This document shows positions 26,963 to 36,858 of a DNA stretch of 64,000 nt, piece by piece; position 1 is the first letter of the stretch, and each line of letters begins with the position of its first letter. The DNA comes from Nitrosomonas sp. HPC101 (lineage in GTDB: Bacteria > Pseudomonadota > Gammaproteobacteria > Burkholderiales > Nitrosomonadaceae): positions 186,001 to 250,000 of the forward strand of contig NZ_QRCC01000010.1 in the NCBI RefSeq assembly GCF_009833125.1, written 5' to 3'. The notes below the pieces were generated by a model. It worked only from the letters and a program-made list of their open reading frames with translations. It made no database searches and had not been told where the DNA came from. The position numbers were made by a program, and so were the translations under genes.

Positions 26963-26979
26963 TGTGACAATTTGTCGCA
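26963..26979. promoter_or_regulatory. Palindromic operator copy B
   Basis: TGTGACAATTTGTCGCA, flanked by further symmetric bases (TCAA/TTGA). It is 77 bases upstream of the ATG of the TonB receptor, almost the same distance as copy F before the receptor at 58326. Confidence 0.7.
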
Positions 26980-27056
26980 TTGACGGCAATCAGGTTGGTG
27001 TTACAGACTCGTCCTTTAAAAAGTATTTTGAATACAATGAATAAGGGAGTGTCTGT

Positions 27057-29264
27057 ATGGGAGTTCGGATTAATGCGGCTGATGCGGCGTGCAGGCTTGC
27101 GTATTATGCCGGTTGGGTTGCACGCTTCGCACGCAAGAAGTTTCTGTTGCTGACGCTTTGGTTACTGGTATTTCCGGCCGTTGCCCAGCAGCTTGCCCCC
27201 GAGCAGCCAACAGAATTCGATGCGATCAGTGTTACCGCGACACGCGAGGCACGTACCACCAAGGAAGTTCCACAGTCGATCAGTGTCGTGGATGAAAAAC
27301 GGATTGAAGATGTACGCATGTTCAACATCAAGGATGCCATTCAGGGGCAAGTGCCGGGATTGCGCATCGAGAGCAATAACAATGCTTACGATGCCAAGAT
27401 TTCGATTCGTGGTGCAGGGCTGAAGGCACAGTTTGGCGTACGCGAAATCAATCTGCTGCGCGACGGAGTGCCCATTCTGGATCCAGACAGTTTCGGCCGA
27501 CTGGATTTTGTTGATCCGGATGATGTGGAGCGCATTGAAGTCACGCGCGGGCCGGGCGATCTCTACAGTGCGGGAACGGCTGGCGGAACCATCCACATTA
27601 TTTCACGTTCTGCATTTGATGACCGACACAACGTTATCCGTGGCGGTGTCGGCAACTGGGGAACACATAACCTGCATACCCGGTTTGGCAAGGTATTTGA
27701 TGAGCATGCGCTTGCTTTCACTTTTTCGCGTCGTCATACCGATAATGACTGGCGGCGGCATAACCGTTTTGCAAGTACCAATGCGGGACTCAAGCATGGC
27801 TGGCAGCTGGGCGAATCGACTCTGCTTGAAAGTGAAGTAACCTATAGCGATGTCAAAATGAATCTGCCCGGATCGCTCAACAGTGAACAATATGCCCGTT
27901 ACCGTGATACCGGCAAGGCGCTGGAAACGCAGGATCCCTGGAAACACTCCGCGCGTGATTCACGCATTTTGTTTGTAAACAGCCGGTTGGAGCACCGTAT
28001 GGGTGCCTGGTTATTCAAGCCGCGTATCTATTACAATCAGTGGAAACAATTTCATCCGGTTACCGGCCAGATCAATGATATGAATGGCTGGGAACGGAAC
28101 TTTGGTCTTGATCTCGAAGGCAATTACACCCATTCCCTGTTTGGCATGCCGGGTTCGATGGTGATTGGAGGAACCTGGCGGCGCAACTGGAGTGACAGCG
28201 CACTGCAATACGCCTATGCGGATGTTGTCACCGCCAATGGCCGGATCGTGTCCACACTGTCGGACCGCAAAGGGCAGCTTAATTCACGCAGTCACTTTAC
28301 CAATGATCTGTGGGGGATTTATTTTCTGGAGAGCCTGTCTCCGATTGATCGCCTGACAATCGATCTGCAAATGCGTTTTGATCAAGTCAGTTTTGATATC
28401 GAGCGCGATGAATTCCAGAGATACAATTTTGCAGCCGGGCGCTATGCACCGGGAAGAGGGTTGTTGCAGGTGAAGGAAAATTATGATCTGTTTGCGCCGA
28501 AAGCGGCGGTAACATACCGTGCAACCGACCAGATCAACGTATATGCAACCGTTGCGCATGCCAATCAAGTACCGGATTCTGGTGAAGTTCAAAATGCGAT
28601 TGAATTTGGGCGTACGCTGAAATCCTCCGGCCATCTCAATTATGAAGCCGGGTTCAAAGGGCGCGGGCGTAACTGGTCGTTTGATCTTACCGGCTATCAC
28701 ACGGACGTCAGTAACGAGATTATTTCATTTGTGCAGAATTTCCAGACGTTGTATGTCAATGCAGGCAAGACCAACAAGAATGGATTTGAATTCTTTGGTA
28801 ATTATGCTTTTGATTCCGGTGTGGAGGTGGGTGCCAGCTATACCTACACTGATCTGAAGTTTGGCAAGTTGACTGAACCACTGACGATCATTGGTCCTGG
28901 CGGTCAGCGTACTACCATCAATGCCGATCGTTCCGGCAATCAGATTCCCCGTTTTCCTGAGCACATGTATTTTGTTTACACGACGTACCGGCATCCAAGT
29001 GGTTGGCATGGACGGGTCGAAACGCGCGGACAGAGTGATTATTTTATTGATAATGCCAACACCGAACAGCGAGGCGGTTATCATTTCCTGACGAACCTTA
29101 CTGCTGGATATAGCCGGAAGCATTGGGGAGTGATGTTCAACATCCAGAATCTGTTCGACAAACGGTATGCGGTGGATGTCAACAAGGATGCAGCAGGCAC
29201 ACGCACCAGCTTTACCCCGGGCATGCCCAGAACATTCATGGGGTATGTTTCTTATAAGTTCTGA
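27057..29264 (+). CDS. TonB-dependent outer-membrane receptor (operator-linked)
   Basis: A 735-residue receptor. A signal segment (KKFLLLTLWLLVFPAVAQQ) is followed by a TonB box-like DAISVTATRE, a plug domain (VPQSISVVDEKRIEDVR, then VERIEVTRGPGDLYSAGTAG, residues about 65-185) and a 22-strand-type barrel ending in the aromatic residue of YVSYKF. ATG 27057 has GGGAG upstream. Two palindromic operators precede it, linking it to the two BNR/TonB loci further right. No BNR partner is adjacent here, and the next gene is an unrelated-looking ene-reductase. Bases 29107-29264 have a near-identical copy at 37754-37913. The substrate is unknown; metal-chelate uptake is inferred. Confidence 0.88.
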   Translation: MGVRINAADAACRLAYYAGWVARFARKKFLLLTLWLLVFPAVAQQLAPEQPTEFDAISVTATREARTTKEVPQSISVVDEKRIEDVRMFNIKDAIQGQVPGLRIESNNNAYDAKISIRGAGLKAQFGVREINLLRDGVPILDPDSFGRLDFVDPDDVERIEVTRGPGDLYSAGTAGGTIHIISRSAFDDRHNVIRGGVGNWGTHNLHTRFGKVFDEHALAFTFSRRHTDNDWRRHNRFASTNAGLKHGWQLGESTLLESEVTYSDVKMNLPGSLNSEQYARYRDTGKALETQDPWKHSARDSRILFVNSRLEHRMGAWLFKPRIYYNQWKQFHPVTGQINDMNGWERNFGLDLEGNYTHSLFGMPGSMVIGGTWRRNWSDSALQYAYADVVTANGRIVSTLSDRKGQLNSRSHFTNDLWGIYFLESLSPIDRLTIDLQMRFDQVSFDIERDEFQRYNFAAGRYAPGRGLLQVKENYDLFAPKAAVTYRATDQINVYATVAHANQVPDSGEVQNAIEFGRTLKSSGHLNYEAGFKGRGRNWSFDLTGYHTDVSNEIISFVQNFQTLYVNAGKTNKNGFEFFGNYAFDSGVEVGASYTYTDLKFGKLTEPLTIIGPGGQRTTINADRSGNQIPRFPEHMYFVYTTYRHPSGWHGRVETRGQSDYFIDNANTEQRGGYHFLTNLTAGYSRKHWGVMFNIQNLFDKRYAVDVNKDAAGTRTSFTPGMPRTFMGYVSYKF

Positions 29265-29326
29265 CTTTCTTCCGGACTTCCAATGCATTATAGTCATTGT
29301 CTGTGATTTGCAGTAATTAGGGAAAC

Positions 29327-30445
29327 GTGGCTACTACACTTTTCGATCCATTCGATCTTTCCGGCTTAAAGCTTAATAATCGTATTGTCATGGCGCCACT
29401 AACGCGTAACCGTTCGCCTGGCGGCATACCTGGCCTTATGACTGCGATTTATTATGCTCAGCGTGCTAGTGCTGGTTTGATCATCACGGAGTCGACTGCA
29501 ATTTCTTCACAAGGGCAAAGTTATGCCAATGTTCCCGAACTCTATTCTCAGGCTGCACTCGATGGCTGGTGCGCCGTCACGCGAGCGGTACATGCAAAAG
29601 ATGGAAAAATATTCGTCCAATTGTGGCACGCGGGCAGAATTTCACATTTTAAGCTTCAGCCTGGAGGGCAGGCACCTGTGGCGCCATCCGCCATTCGCGC
29701 CCAGAGCAGAACCTATCTGGAGGATAGTAGTGGGCAAGGCAAATTTGTACCTGCATCTCAGCCACGCGCACTTGAAGCTGATGAATTACCAGGGGTTGTT
29801 GAGGAGTATTGTCGCGCCGCTCGCGCTGCCATGGCAGTCGGATTTGATGGTGTTGAAATACATGCTGCCAATGGTTATTTACTGGATCAGTTTTTACGCT
29901 CAAATTCTAATCATCGTCATGATAGCTATGGTGGCAGTATTGAAAACCGTGCGCGCTTTTTATTTGAAATCGTCGAAGCTGTCGCTCGTGAGGTTGGTGC
30001 AGAACGTACCGCTATCCGGCTTTCTCCCGTCACACCCACTAATGATGTGTTCGATTCGCAGCCTCAGCCATTATTTGAGTATGTGGTTCGTGGCCTCGCA
30101 AAATATGCACTGTCTTATGTTCATATTATTGAAGGTGCCACCAGCGGCCCACGCGATTATCGGCAGGGAGAAATACCATTTGATTACTCCGATTTGAAAG
30201 ACGTTTACCAGGTAGTTGGCGGCCGTGCTGCCTGGATGCTCAACAATGGCTATGATCTCGCTCTCGCACAACAAACTGTTGCAACAAATCAGGCGGATTT
30301 AATTGCATTCGGCCACCTTTTTATTAGTAATCCTGATCTGGTTGAACGTTTACGACAAGGTGCTTCGTTGACACCGCCTGATAAAAGTACTTTTTACGGC
30401 GGCAACGAGCACGGATACACCGATTATCCTTTTATGAGCGGGTGA
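29327..30445 (+). CDS. nemA: Old-yellow-enzyme-family ene-reductase (NemA-like)
   Basis: A 372-residue FMN-dependent alkene reductase. Typical motifs: LNNRIVMAPLTRNR near residue 18, QLWHAGRISH near 97, the active-site EIHAANGYLLDQFLRSNSN (about 178) and SYGGSIENRARF. It would reduce activated alkenes or nitro/maleimide compounds with NADPH. The start is GTG 29327 with AGGGAAA upstream. It follows the TonB receptor by 62 bases and could be cotranscribed. Confidence 0.88.
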   Translation: MATTLFDPFDLSGLKLNNRIVMAPLTRNRSPGGIPGLMTAIYYAQRASAGLIITESTAISSQGQSYANVPELYSQAALDGWCAVTRAVHAKDGKIFVQLWHAGRISHFKLQPGGQAPVAPSAIRAQSRTYLEDSSGQGKFVPASQPRALEADELPGVVEEYCRAARAAMAVGFDGVEIHAANGYLLDQFLRSNSNHRHDSYGGSIENRARFLFEIVEAVAREVGAERTAIRLSPVTPTNDVFDSQPQPLFEYVVRGLAKYALSYVHIIEGATSGPRDYRQGEIPFDYSDLKDVYQVVGGRAAWMLNNGYDLALAQQTVATNQADLIAFGHLFISNPDLVERLRQGASLTPPDKSTFYGGNEHGYTDYPFMSG

Positions 30446-30890
30446 ACACGTACAATCCGATTTTTATGTGAGGATGAGCCGGAATCAAGGAGGCTTTAAT
30501 GATCATTGCCAGAGTTGATAGCGGGTATCCTGAACGCGCGAACAGGATAGCGTTCTTCGTCAAAGATTGAACATGTTTCAAAAACGAACGGCTGTACCCG
30601 CATAGAAAAAGCGTGCTTCCAGCATGACTGCAAAATACCGGCGCGTAAGTGTTACAACTGATTTCGGTTAGGCGGGCAGCAGTATTGAGTTCATCGTCAC
30701 GTTTCATTTGGATTGGGTATTTCGGTCGATCGTGATCAGTAATTCCAGCATGTTCCGTGCCTGCCTCCAGGGATACCGGTTGGATTGATGGCTACAGCTA
30801 CAGTCTCTGACAGCCGAAGCGGCAGGCAGCAATCGCCGTTGGGTGACACTTTAAGGTCATCTGTATCGGAGGCTTGCCAAGCATGGCAAG
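30446..30890. other. Intergenic region between convergent genes, with one possible micro-ORF
   Basis: About 445 bases between the ene-reductase (rightward) and the siderophore receptor (leftward). A 23-codon ORF at 30499-30570 (MIIARVDSGYPERANRI...) is preceded by AAGGAGG at good spacing but has no recognisable homology. A CTTGCC/GGCAAG hairpin near 30872-30889 lies at the end of the leftward receptor and may act as its terminator. Confidence 0.35.
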
Positions 30891-32967
30891 TTAAAACTCG
30901 GTACTTATCCCGGCAAGTATTGTAAACGGTAACTGAGCTCGTAAGGTGCGTGATCCATCAGTATTGTAGATGCGCCGATTCGTGATATTCAGAAAATTGA
31001 CTTGAATCTTGAATGGCTGGTTATTGACGTCAAAGCGGTACCAGGAGGCTACATCAAACCGGGCGTACCCTGGCAACCGGAACGTGTTTGGCAGAGTGGC
31101 TTCGCGGTGACTCTCGATGCGCATGCCTCCCCCTATTCCGAGGCCATTTAAAAACGTGTAAGTTGTCCAAAAACTGGCGGCGTGGCGGGGCACACCCGCG
31201 ACAAGGTTTCCAACTGGCAACCGATTATCTTTGATCACGCGAGCGAAGGTATAGGTATAGCTTGCGATAGTATTCCAGCCCGGCAGTATTTCACCTGAGA
31301 CATCGAGTTCAACACCTCGACTCCGTTGTTTGCCAGATGCGACTCTAAATAGAGGATTGTTCAGATCCTGGGTTGGTATGTTAGTTTTAGTCAACTGATA
31401 GAAGGCTAGCGTGGCTTGCAGGCGCTTGTCTGGAGACTGTTGCTTGACCCCTATTTCGTACTGTTCCGAAGAACTGGGAGGCAATGCAGAGCCGTCTACT
31501 GTTGTGGCGGTTGTCGGAACAAAACTATTGGTCCAATTGAAATAGAAAGCCGTCGTCGCAACGGGTTTATAAGTCACCCCTACTGCTGGAGAAAACTTGC
31601 CCGTATGATCACTGTTCTTCACATCTGTCAACCGATTGAGACTTTTGGTCCGTGTAGTGTCGTATCGCCCGCCGATAAGGAGGCTCCAGTGAGGAGAAAT
31701 GGTTATAAAGTCTTGAACATAACCGGCATAGTCATAGAAACTGGAACTGGTCTTGCGCGTGAGCTTGGGAGCGGCAATCGAAACACCATAGACTGGATTG
31801 AGAATATCCAGATTCGGCAAGATAACCTGATTGCCCGTTGCGTTGTTATCACTCCAGTAGGCTTCAACGCCTGCGAGCCATTGATGCCGCAGCGATTTCG
31901 TATCAAAGGTTCCCGATACTTCGTTTTGCCAATCGTAGTCTGTGATCCTCTGCGGGCCTGATTGTGCGACGCGCTTGATTGCATGGTCGTCAGAAAGAAG
32001 TGTCAATCGTGCCAGGCGATCGGTTCCGAACTTGTACTTCACCGTAGAAATATTGAAGCCGGATCGGAATTTCAGGCCGGAATCAAATAGGTGAGTCCAT
32101 TCATAACTGAGGCGCTCGGCATCCTTGCGAGACTGATTCTGGTTAGGGTCATTGAAGCTGAATGAAAGAGGCAAGCTCAATGTGCGCTCTGTAAGCGGCG
32201 ATTGGTATTCGCCATAACTAAAATCGCTGTGATAGTACTGAAACCGAAGCAATACTTCATCTTGATCACTTGGCTTCCAGCGTAAGCTGGGATTGATAAA
32301 GGTACTTCTGCTGTCGCTGAATTTCCGAAAAGAATCTGATTGATCATAGGCGCCATCAATTCGCAATTCCAACGAACGATCATCTGTCAGGCCGCGATTG
32401 ATATCGAAAGTGGGGCGCACTCGCGCGAAGCTGCCTCCAGTCAAGCCAACGTGAGTGAAATTAGTAGACTCTGGTGATTTTGTGACAATGTTTACCACGC
32501 CTCCTGAAGCAAGTGCTCCACCATAGAATACGGAAACTGGTCCTTTCAGCACTTCAATGCGGTCAATTCCTTCAATGTCCTGTTGATTGCTGGTTTCACG
32601 GAAACCGTTACGCAAGTTTCCAGATCCATCAATGAAGCCTCGAATGAAAGGATTGGGAACCGGGAACGGCATTGCTGCTTGTGACGCTGCTGACCGTATC
32701 CAGCGCCTGGCGCACCGTGAGTGCTTGTCGATCTGCAATGATCGCCTGAGGCACTACTTGGACAGAAAGGGGAATGTCCTGAATCGGCGTCGATATCTTT
32801 AGGGTTGTGGTGGCTGTTTGCCGGGGATAGTACTCGGACTCCCATTGTCCTTGCACAGTAATAGGAGGAAGTTCGCTGATGTTTTGGGCATATGATCTCG
32901 GTTGCGGCGCGAGGATCGCAATTGTTGCCAACAACGCGATGCGGAATGGCAATCGTGAAAAAGACAT
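30891..32967 (-). pseudogene. TonB-dependent siderophore receptor, disrupted by a frameshift
   Basis: The start (32967) encodes a signal peptide and TonB-proximal plug: MSFSRLPFRIALLATIAIL, then LPPITVQGQW and PIQDIPLSVQVVPQAIIADR. That frame stops at 32629. Homology continues in another frame from about 32660: VPNPFIRGFIDGSGNLRNGF, IDRIEVLKGPVSVFYGGAL and a full barrel ending PFTILAGISTEF. Together they make one FhuE/FpvA-like receptor of about 690 residues interrupted by a one-base shift near 32650-32670, beside the repetitive GGGAACCGGGAACGG. A sequencing error or phase variation cannot be excluded. It is next to a DJ-1/PfpI-like gene in the same orientation. Confidence 0.8.
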
Positions 32968-32982
32968 TTTCGCGCTGGCTTC

Positions 32983-33801
32983 TTATCTCACTTTTAGCAT
33001 CCGACCTGCGGCTTCAGCAGCAAGCCGAGCTTGTGCATCCATCCAGGTTCGACGCTTGCGCATCGCTGCCACACGCTCCGGGCCAGCTTCAGCCGGCGTT
33101 CCATTGCCAAACGGAGGCTCGGGTGAATATTCAAGAATAAGCTGAGTTCGTCGCGCAGCTTCCTCGTTGCCCAGTTCTGCGGCCAGTACCAAGCCAAAGT
33201 CGATCCCGGCCGTTGTTCCCGCACCCGTCATACGGTTGCGGTCACGTACTACTCGTTTATCGACCCGGCGCGCACCGAGTAAAGGTAGATGTTCAGCAAC
33301 CGCCCAATGCGAGGTAGCGTCATAACCTTGCAGAAGTCCTGCAGCGCCAAGGATCAGGCTGCCAGTGCAGTCGCTGGTGACCCATTTGGCGCGCGCGCCT
33401 CGCTTTGAGACGAAGTCCAACACGGTGGTATCCTGCATGCACGCGATGGTGCCCATCAAGCCGCCAGGTACGAACAAAATATCGGGGTCGGCATAGGCCT
33501 CTGCGAAGGTCGTAGTCGCCGGAATCGAGATGCCAACATCGGTTACGACCGGCATCTTTTCTTTCCAGATGAGCTGCATATTCCAGCGCATGATCTTGAA
33601 TACGCTCATTGGGCCAATCAGATCCAGCGCGATCATGTGGGGATAGACAAGTATCGCCACCTTGGGCGCAGTCGGGTCGGGAGCCATCATCGATTGCAAA
33701 TGGCTTGCATGTGTTTCTTCACCCAATGCGGGAGTTACCGCCGCAAGGGCAGTCAGAGCGGTCAATTCCATGAAAGCACGGCGATCAAGTTTGTTTTGCA
33801 T
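32983..33801 (-). CDS. Exported DJ-1/PfpI-family protein (isonitrile hydratase-like)
   Basis: A 272-residue protein of the DJ-1/PfpI superfamily. The N-terminus MQNKLDRRAFMELTALTAL resembles a Tat signal (DRRAF followed by a hydrophobic stretch). The class-I amidotransferase-like domain carries the nucleophile cysteine in VTSDCTGSLILGAAGLLQG (about residue 148), the conserved Glu/Asp segment at DLIGPMSVF, and GAGTTAGIDFGLVLAAELG. This arrangement fits InhA-type isonitrile hydratases and related exported proteins. ATG 33801 was chosen as the start of the signal peptide; the frame opens at 33873. It lies 15 bases upstream of the siderophore receptor and is probably its operon partner. Confidence 0.78.
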   Translation of the reverse strand: MQNKLDRRAFMELTALTALAAVTPALGEETHASHLQSMMAPDPTAPKVAILVYPHMIALDLIGPMSVFKIMRWNMQLIWKEKMPVVTDVGISIPATTTFAEAYADPDILFVPGGLMGTIACMQDTTVLDFVSKRGARAKWVTSDCTGSLILGAAGLLQGYDATSHWAVAEHLPLLGARRVDKRVVRDRNRMTGAGTTAGIDFGLVLAAELGNEEAARRTQLILEYSPEPPFGNGTPAEAGPERVAAMRKRRTWMDAQARLAAEAAGRMLKVR

Positions 33802-34311
33802 TTTACTATTCCCAGTTTTTCGCACCGTTTGCGCTTGATGTTGGCTCGGTGGCAATTTTGAATACAGGCTCAAATTTTCTGTAAATGTGTCGTGTTCTGT
33901 GCAATGGTAGACGGCGTTTTTTCGGGTAGATCCTGCGCTGACAACAGAGAGGAAGCTCCATCACCAAATAAAAGCAAACAAACAATTTCCTTATTCCACA
34001 CCATAGTCTGTTTCGTTTTTTAATATCTGCGCCCATTCCGGCTACTCGGAATTTCTTACTCTTCTGCATATTTCCCGTCGGCACACTCCTGATTTGTAGA
34101 AATAACTTCTCAGATATGAAATCAGAAAGCAACGGCAAGATAGCGGTGGAAAATTGGGCTTTCCCAGATGTCGTTATTTCAGATCAGAAGAATTGAGATA
34201 ACGGACATGGTAGTTAGCGCTAACTATTTGAGTCAATGCGACAAATTGTCGCATTGATAAATTATCGAATGACGCTAGAATGATGACTCTATTCAAATTA
34301 AACAGGAAAAC
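33802..34311. other. Divergent intergenic region before the first BNR locus
   Basis: About 510 bases between the leftward DJ-1/PfpI gene and the rightward BNR gene. A leftward frame (33806-34138) has no recognisable domain and was not accepted. The right end contains the best copy of the palindromic operator. Confidence 0.45.
34233..34257. promoter_or_regulatory. Palindromic operator copy C (25-base perfect palindrome)
   Basis: The core TGCGACAAATTGTCGCA (34237-34253) is extended by TCAA on the left and TTGA on the right, giving 12 + 1 + 12 bases of perfect dyad symmetry. It ends 54 bases before the ATG of the BNR protein gene. Confidence 0.8.
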
Positions 34312-35631
34312 ATGAAGATTCGAACAAGCTCATCAAATATTAATTTGCCATATTTATTTGTTTTGATCCTGTTTGTGTCAGTTGCCGGATTAAATCCTGA
34401 TCAGCTGCTGGAAGCTGCAGAAACTCAATATAAGAATGAAGCCACTCCTGCTGTGTCTGTGCAACCGGACGCACCGGCTGCAACCGGAAAAACGGAAAAG
34501 ACCGATCACAGCAAACATAAAATGCCCCCTAAACCAGGTGGCGTGATCAGTCTTGATGTCGTTGAAAAAAAGGACAAAATTTATCTGTTGCTGGGCCTGA
34601 ATGAGCAGGGCCAACAGTCTGTTGTGCTAAAAACATCTGAAGATCATGGCAGGACCTGGTCTGAGCCCGCTGCGGTTGATGCAGGCCAGATGCTGGAACC
34701 GTCCCTGGCACGCAGCAATGACGCACGTCTGGCAGTATCAGGCGATCATCTACTTGCTTTCTGGACAAGTCACAAAGAAGGAGCATCGCATAGCGCCGGG
34801 CCGATGGTCATCGCACGCTCGATCGATGGCGGTCAGCATTGGCAGCCTGGCAGCAGTCCGACTGACTGGGATGAAGGCTCTCATGCATTTTTTTCTGCTG
34901 ATGGCGATGGTGAGCAATTACACCTGATCTGGCTGGACAGTCGCCATATACACGATGAGCGTGACAGAATCAGGGGTACGCAGGGAATGCGCCATGCATA
35001 TTCTACTGACGGCGGTGTGAACTGGAGCAGCACGACCACGCTGGATGAAGTGGTTTGTGCATGTTGCTACACGTCAGCACGCTTACATCAGGGAATATTG
35101 CATGTGCTGTATCGCAACAAACAGCCTTCCGATATGTCATTTGGCACATTGCGCGGCCAGGATTGGCAACTTCTGAGTACGGTTGGTGAATTCGACTGGT
35201 TTTTTGAAGGCTGTCCACATATTGGTGGCGGTATTGCATTTGGACAGGGAGAACAACAGAATCATATTCATACCATTGTAGGAACCGGCCATCCCGAGCA
35301 TAGCGGCATCTATTATTTTCAAAGTGAGGATGGCGGCAAGCAATGGTCTGAGCCGCTCAGAATGGGAGGTGACAACGGGCTGCACGGTGATATAGCCATA
35401 AACAAGAAGGGCAGACTGGTCGCTGTCTGGGACGGTTTCGCAGAAAACAAGCTGGTGATTTTTGCTGCTGAAAAAAATGACGATGGTACATTTAATGATC
35501 CGGTAAGAGTTTCACCCCCTGATGTCAGAGCCACATATCCACGCGTTGTCCCCGCCGGAGATCAATTTCTAATTGTATGGACACAAAGCACCGATGGCAA
35601 ACGTGAAGAATTGGGCATGAAACATTTCTGA
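34312..35631 (+). CDS. Secreted Asp-box (BNR) protein with CxCC and CPHxGG motifs, paralogue 1
   Basis: A 439-residue exported protein annotated by fold as sialidase-like. At least four Asp boxes are visible (SEDHGRTW, SIDGGQHW, STDGGVNW, SEDGGKQW), indicating a beta-propeller. No FRIP motif of true sialidases was seen. Two motifs shared with the paralogues at 51676 and 60609 stand out: CACC (residues 249-252) and GCPHIGG (300-306), with Cys/His suited to metal binding. A linker rich in Ala, Pro and Lys with DHSKHKMPPKPG follows the signal sequence. AGGA precedes the ATG. A thioredoxin-like gene follows by 35 bases, and an operator lies 54 bases upstream. I infer a periplasmic metal-handling role. 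Confidence 0.8.
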   Translation: MKIRTSSSNINLPYLFVLILFVSVAGLNPDQLLEAAETQYKNEATPAVSVQPDAPAATGKTEKTDHSKHKMPPKPGGVISLDVVEKKDKIYLLLGLNEQGQQSVVLKTSEDHGRTWSEPAAVDAGQMLEPSLARSNDARLAVSGDHLLAFWTSHKEGASHSAGPMVIARSIDGGQHWQPGSSPTDWDEGSHAFFSADGDGEQLHLIWLDSRHIHDERDRIRGTQGMRHAYSTDGGVNWSSTTTLDEVVCACCYTSARLHQGILHVLYRNKQPSDMSFGTLRGQDWQLLSTVGEFDWFFEGCPHIGGGIAFGQGEQQNHIHTIVGTGHPEHSGIYYFQSEDGGKQWSEPLRMGGDNGLHGDIAINKKGRLVAVWDGFAENKLVIFAAEKNDDGTFNDPVRVSPPDVRATYPRVVPAGDQFLIVWTQSTDGKREELGMKHF

Positions 35632-35666
35632 CATCCGCCGATCAGGAATTAAATCAGGAATTAAAA

Positions 35667-36164
35667 ATGAAAAATAGAGTTTTGTATTTCAGCTTGCTTG
35701 CAGTTAGTCTGTTGATGTCGGCAACTGCTTTTGCCAGCTCACAACAGCCCGTTATTCACCCTTTTACGACGGGCAGTTTCTCCCAAATCCAGGACAGGAA
35801 TAATGGCAAGCCATTTTTACTGGCATTCTGGTCGGAAACCTGCAGTTACTGTATGGACGAGCTGACTTTGCTCGGGAGGATGCAAAAAATCTATCCCGGG
35901 CATGAAATCGTTATTGTTGCAGCCGATCCGTTTCTGGATGAAAGCATAATTTGGCAAACCATGATGACACATGATCTGCAACTTACCGAAACCTGGGTAT
36001 TCGGCGAATATTTTCCGGAAGTGATCTACCGGGATGTCGATACACGCTGGCGAGGCGAGTTGCCACTGACATTTTTTGTAGATGCTCAGGGCAACAAATA
36101 TAAACATACAGGTATCGTCAGCGAAGAAATGTTACATGCTTGGTTCAAGAAGCCAGAACTGTGA
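35667..36164 (+). CDS. Secreted TlpA-like thioredoxin-fold protein, paralogue 1
   Basis: A 165-residue exported protein: signal peptide VLYFSLLAVSLLMSATAFA, then a thioredoxin fold with the redox pair in FWSETCSYCMDELTLL (Cys about 57 and 60) and the cis-proline loop GELPLTFFVD near 133. It is clearly paralogous to the protein at 61847 (same 165-residue length, same GS-Q-QI, GKPF, W-C-YC-EL and cis-Pro positions). Both follow a BNR gene with CxCC cysteines, so it may keep those cysteines reduced or load metal in the periplasm; this is inference. Confidence 0.85.
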   Translation: MKNRVLYFSLLAVSLLMSATAFASSQQPVIHPFTTGSFSQIQDRNNGKPFLLAFWSETCSYCMDELTLLGRMQKIYPGHEIVIVAADPFLDESIIWQTMMTHDLQLTETWVFGEYFPEVIYRDVDTRWRGELPLTFFVDAQGNKYKHTGIVSEEMLHAWFKKPEL

Positions 36165-36595
36165 TCAGGCCAATACCGAGAACTCTTGGCTAAATTTCCT
36201 GCTTGTTCAATCAACCCGTTACGGATAATTCGGGGATACTTTTTCAGTACAACAAGATGCGATTCGGTATGAGCCGCATCGCCATTTTTTTTCCGCCTGT
36301 CTGCAACAAATCCAATTATTTCATTTCCATTCAGCTTTGGATCTCTGTCCAATCCGACCAGCTTTGGATCTCTGTCCAATCCGACTTGATTATGCTGATC
36401 TGTTCGACGGGAATGATAAAACTGTAATTATTTTCTAGTCGCAATGGTGATTGTCGATGTGCTACGCCGCTATGGATTCAGAGAAGTGACGGAGAAAAAT
36501 GCAGTGACCAAAGAAACTTTCTCGGGCTGTAGATTCGATGCCGTGCCTTCTAAAGCGGTGGAAAAATTGTCCGGCAACGGTGGCTGGTTATGGCA
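36165..36595. other. Intergenic region with a tandem duplication
   Basis: About 430 bases between the thioredoxin-like gene and the toxin remnant. It contains a 27-base exact tandem duplication (36332-36358 and 36359-36385; unit begins CAGCTTTGGATCTCTG). A 53-codon rightward frame from 36445 overlaps the toxin end and lacks a ribosome-binding site, so it was not accepted. Confidence 0.45.
36332..36385. repeat. 27-base exact tandem duplication
   Basis: Two consecutive identical copies of a 27-base unit starting CAGCTTTGG and ending CAATCCGAC. It is probably a replication-slippage product in non-coding DNA. Confidence 0.85.
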
Positions 36596-36858
36596 TTATT
36601 CGTAGTGGCTCCAGAGCCGGAGAACTTTTACTACTTGTTCGTCCTCAAGCACTTGATACACCAGGCGATGATGAATGTTGATGCGGCGTGAATAGGTCCC
36701 CACAAGATCCCCAATGAGCTTTTCAAACGGAGGCGGCTTGCGGTAAGGATCTTCTGAAATCAGAACCAACAATTCTTGAGTTTTTGGCTTGAGGCCGCTG
36801 GAAGCCAATTTTTTGCATCTTTCTGGGCTTGCTTGGTGTAAACCAGCTTCCATGTCAC
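36596..36858 (-). pseudogene. yoeB: YoeB/Txe-type toxin, frameshifted
   Basis: From GTG 36858, overlapping the antitoxin stop, the frame reads VTWKLVYTKQAQKDAK and then goes out of phase (NWLPAASS). The family sequence resumes in another frame as KKLASSGLKPKTQELL and runs to the normal end VKVLRLWSHYE. The break sits at a run of six A residues in the coding strand; one more A would restore DAKKLASSGLKP and an intact 86-87 residue YoeB. The C-terminal catalytic His-Tyr is preserved. The toxin is probably inactive, unless ribosomal slippage or a sequencing error in the A-run is involved. Confidence 0.85.

Larger units (their letters stand above)
26069..27056. other. Long non-coding stretch with repeats and two palindromic operators
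   Basis: Nearly 1 kb without a convincing gene between hrpA and the TonB receptor. It holds an imperfect 40-base direct repeat (26431-26469 and 26510-26550; common words AGGGGAGGA, TTGCTCCTC and AGTAATCGCGC), each copy with an internal GAGGA/TCCTC dyad, and two copies of the TGYGACAA-TTGTCGCA palindrome. A 42-codon ORF from ATG 26305 (MSNHPVQWCYYPISILEKS...) has no clear ribosome-binding site and was not accepted as a gene. Part of the stretch may be decayed coding DNA. Confidence 0.5.

Noticed and set aside
26069..27056. Cobalamin riboswitch before the TonB receptor
   Set aside because: No B12 box (GCCACTG-like) or other conserved cobalamin-aptamer segments could be found; the palindromic operators explain regulation better.
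33806..34138. Leftward 110-codon ORF upstream of the DJ-1/PfpI gene
   Set aside because: No domain, no clear ribosome-binding site, and basic low-complexity composition; it partly overlaps the extended frame of the next gene.
36445..36606. Rightward 53-codon ORF (MVIVDVLRRYGFREV...)
   Set aside because: No ribosome-binding site, and its end overlaps the toxin remnant on the other strand; it could be a gene fragment, but nothing supports it.
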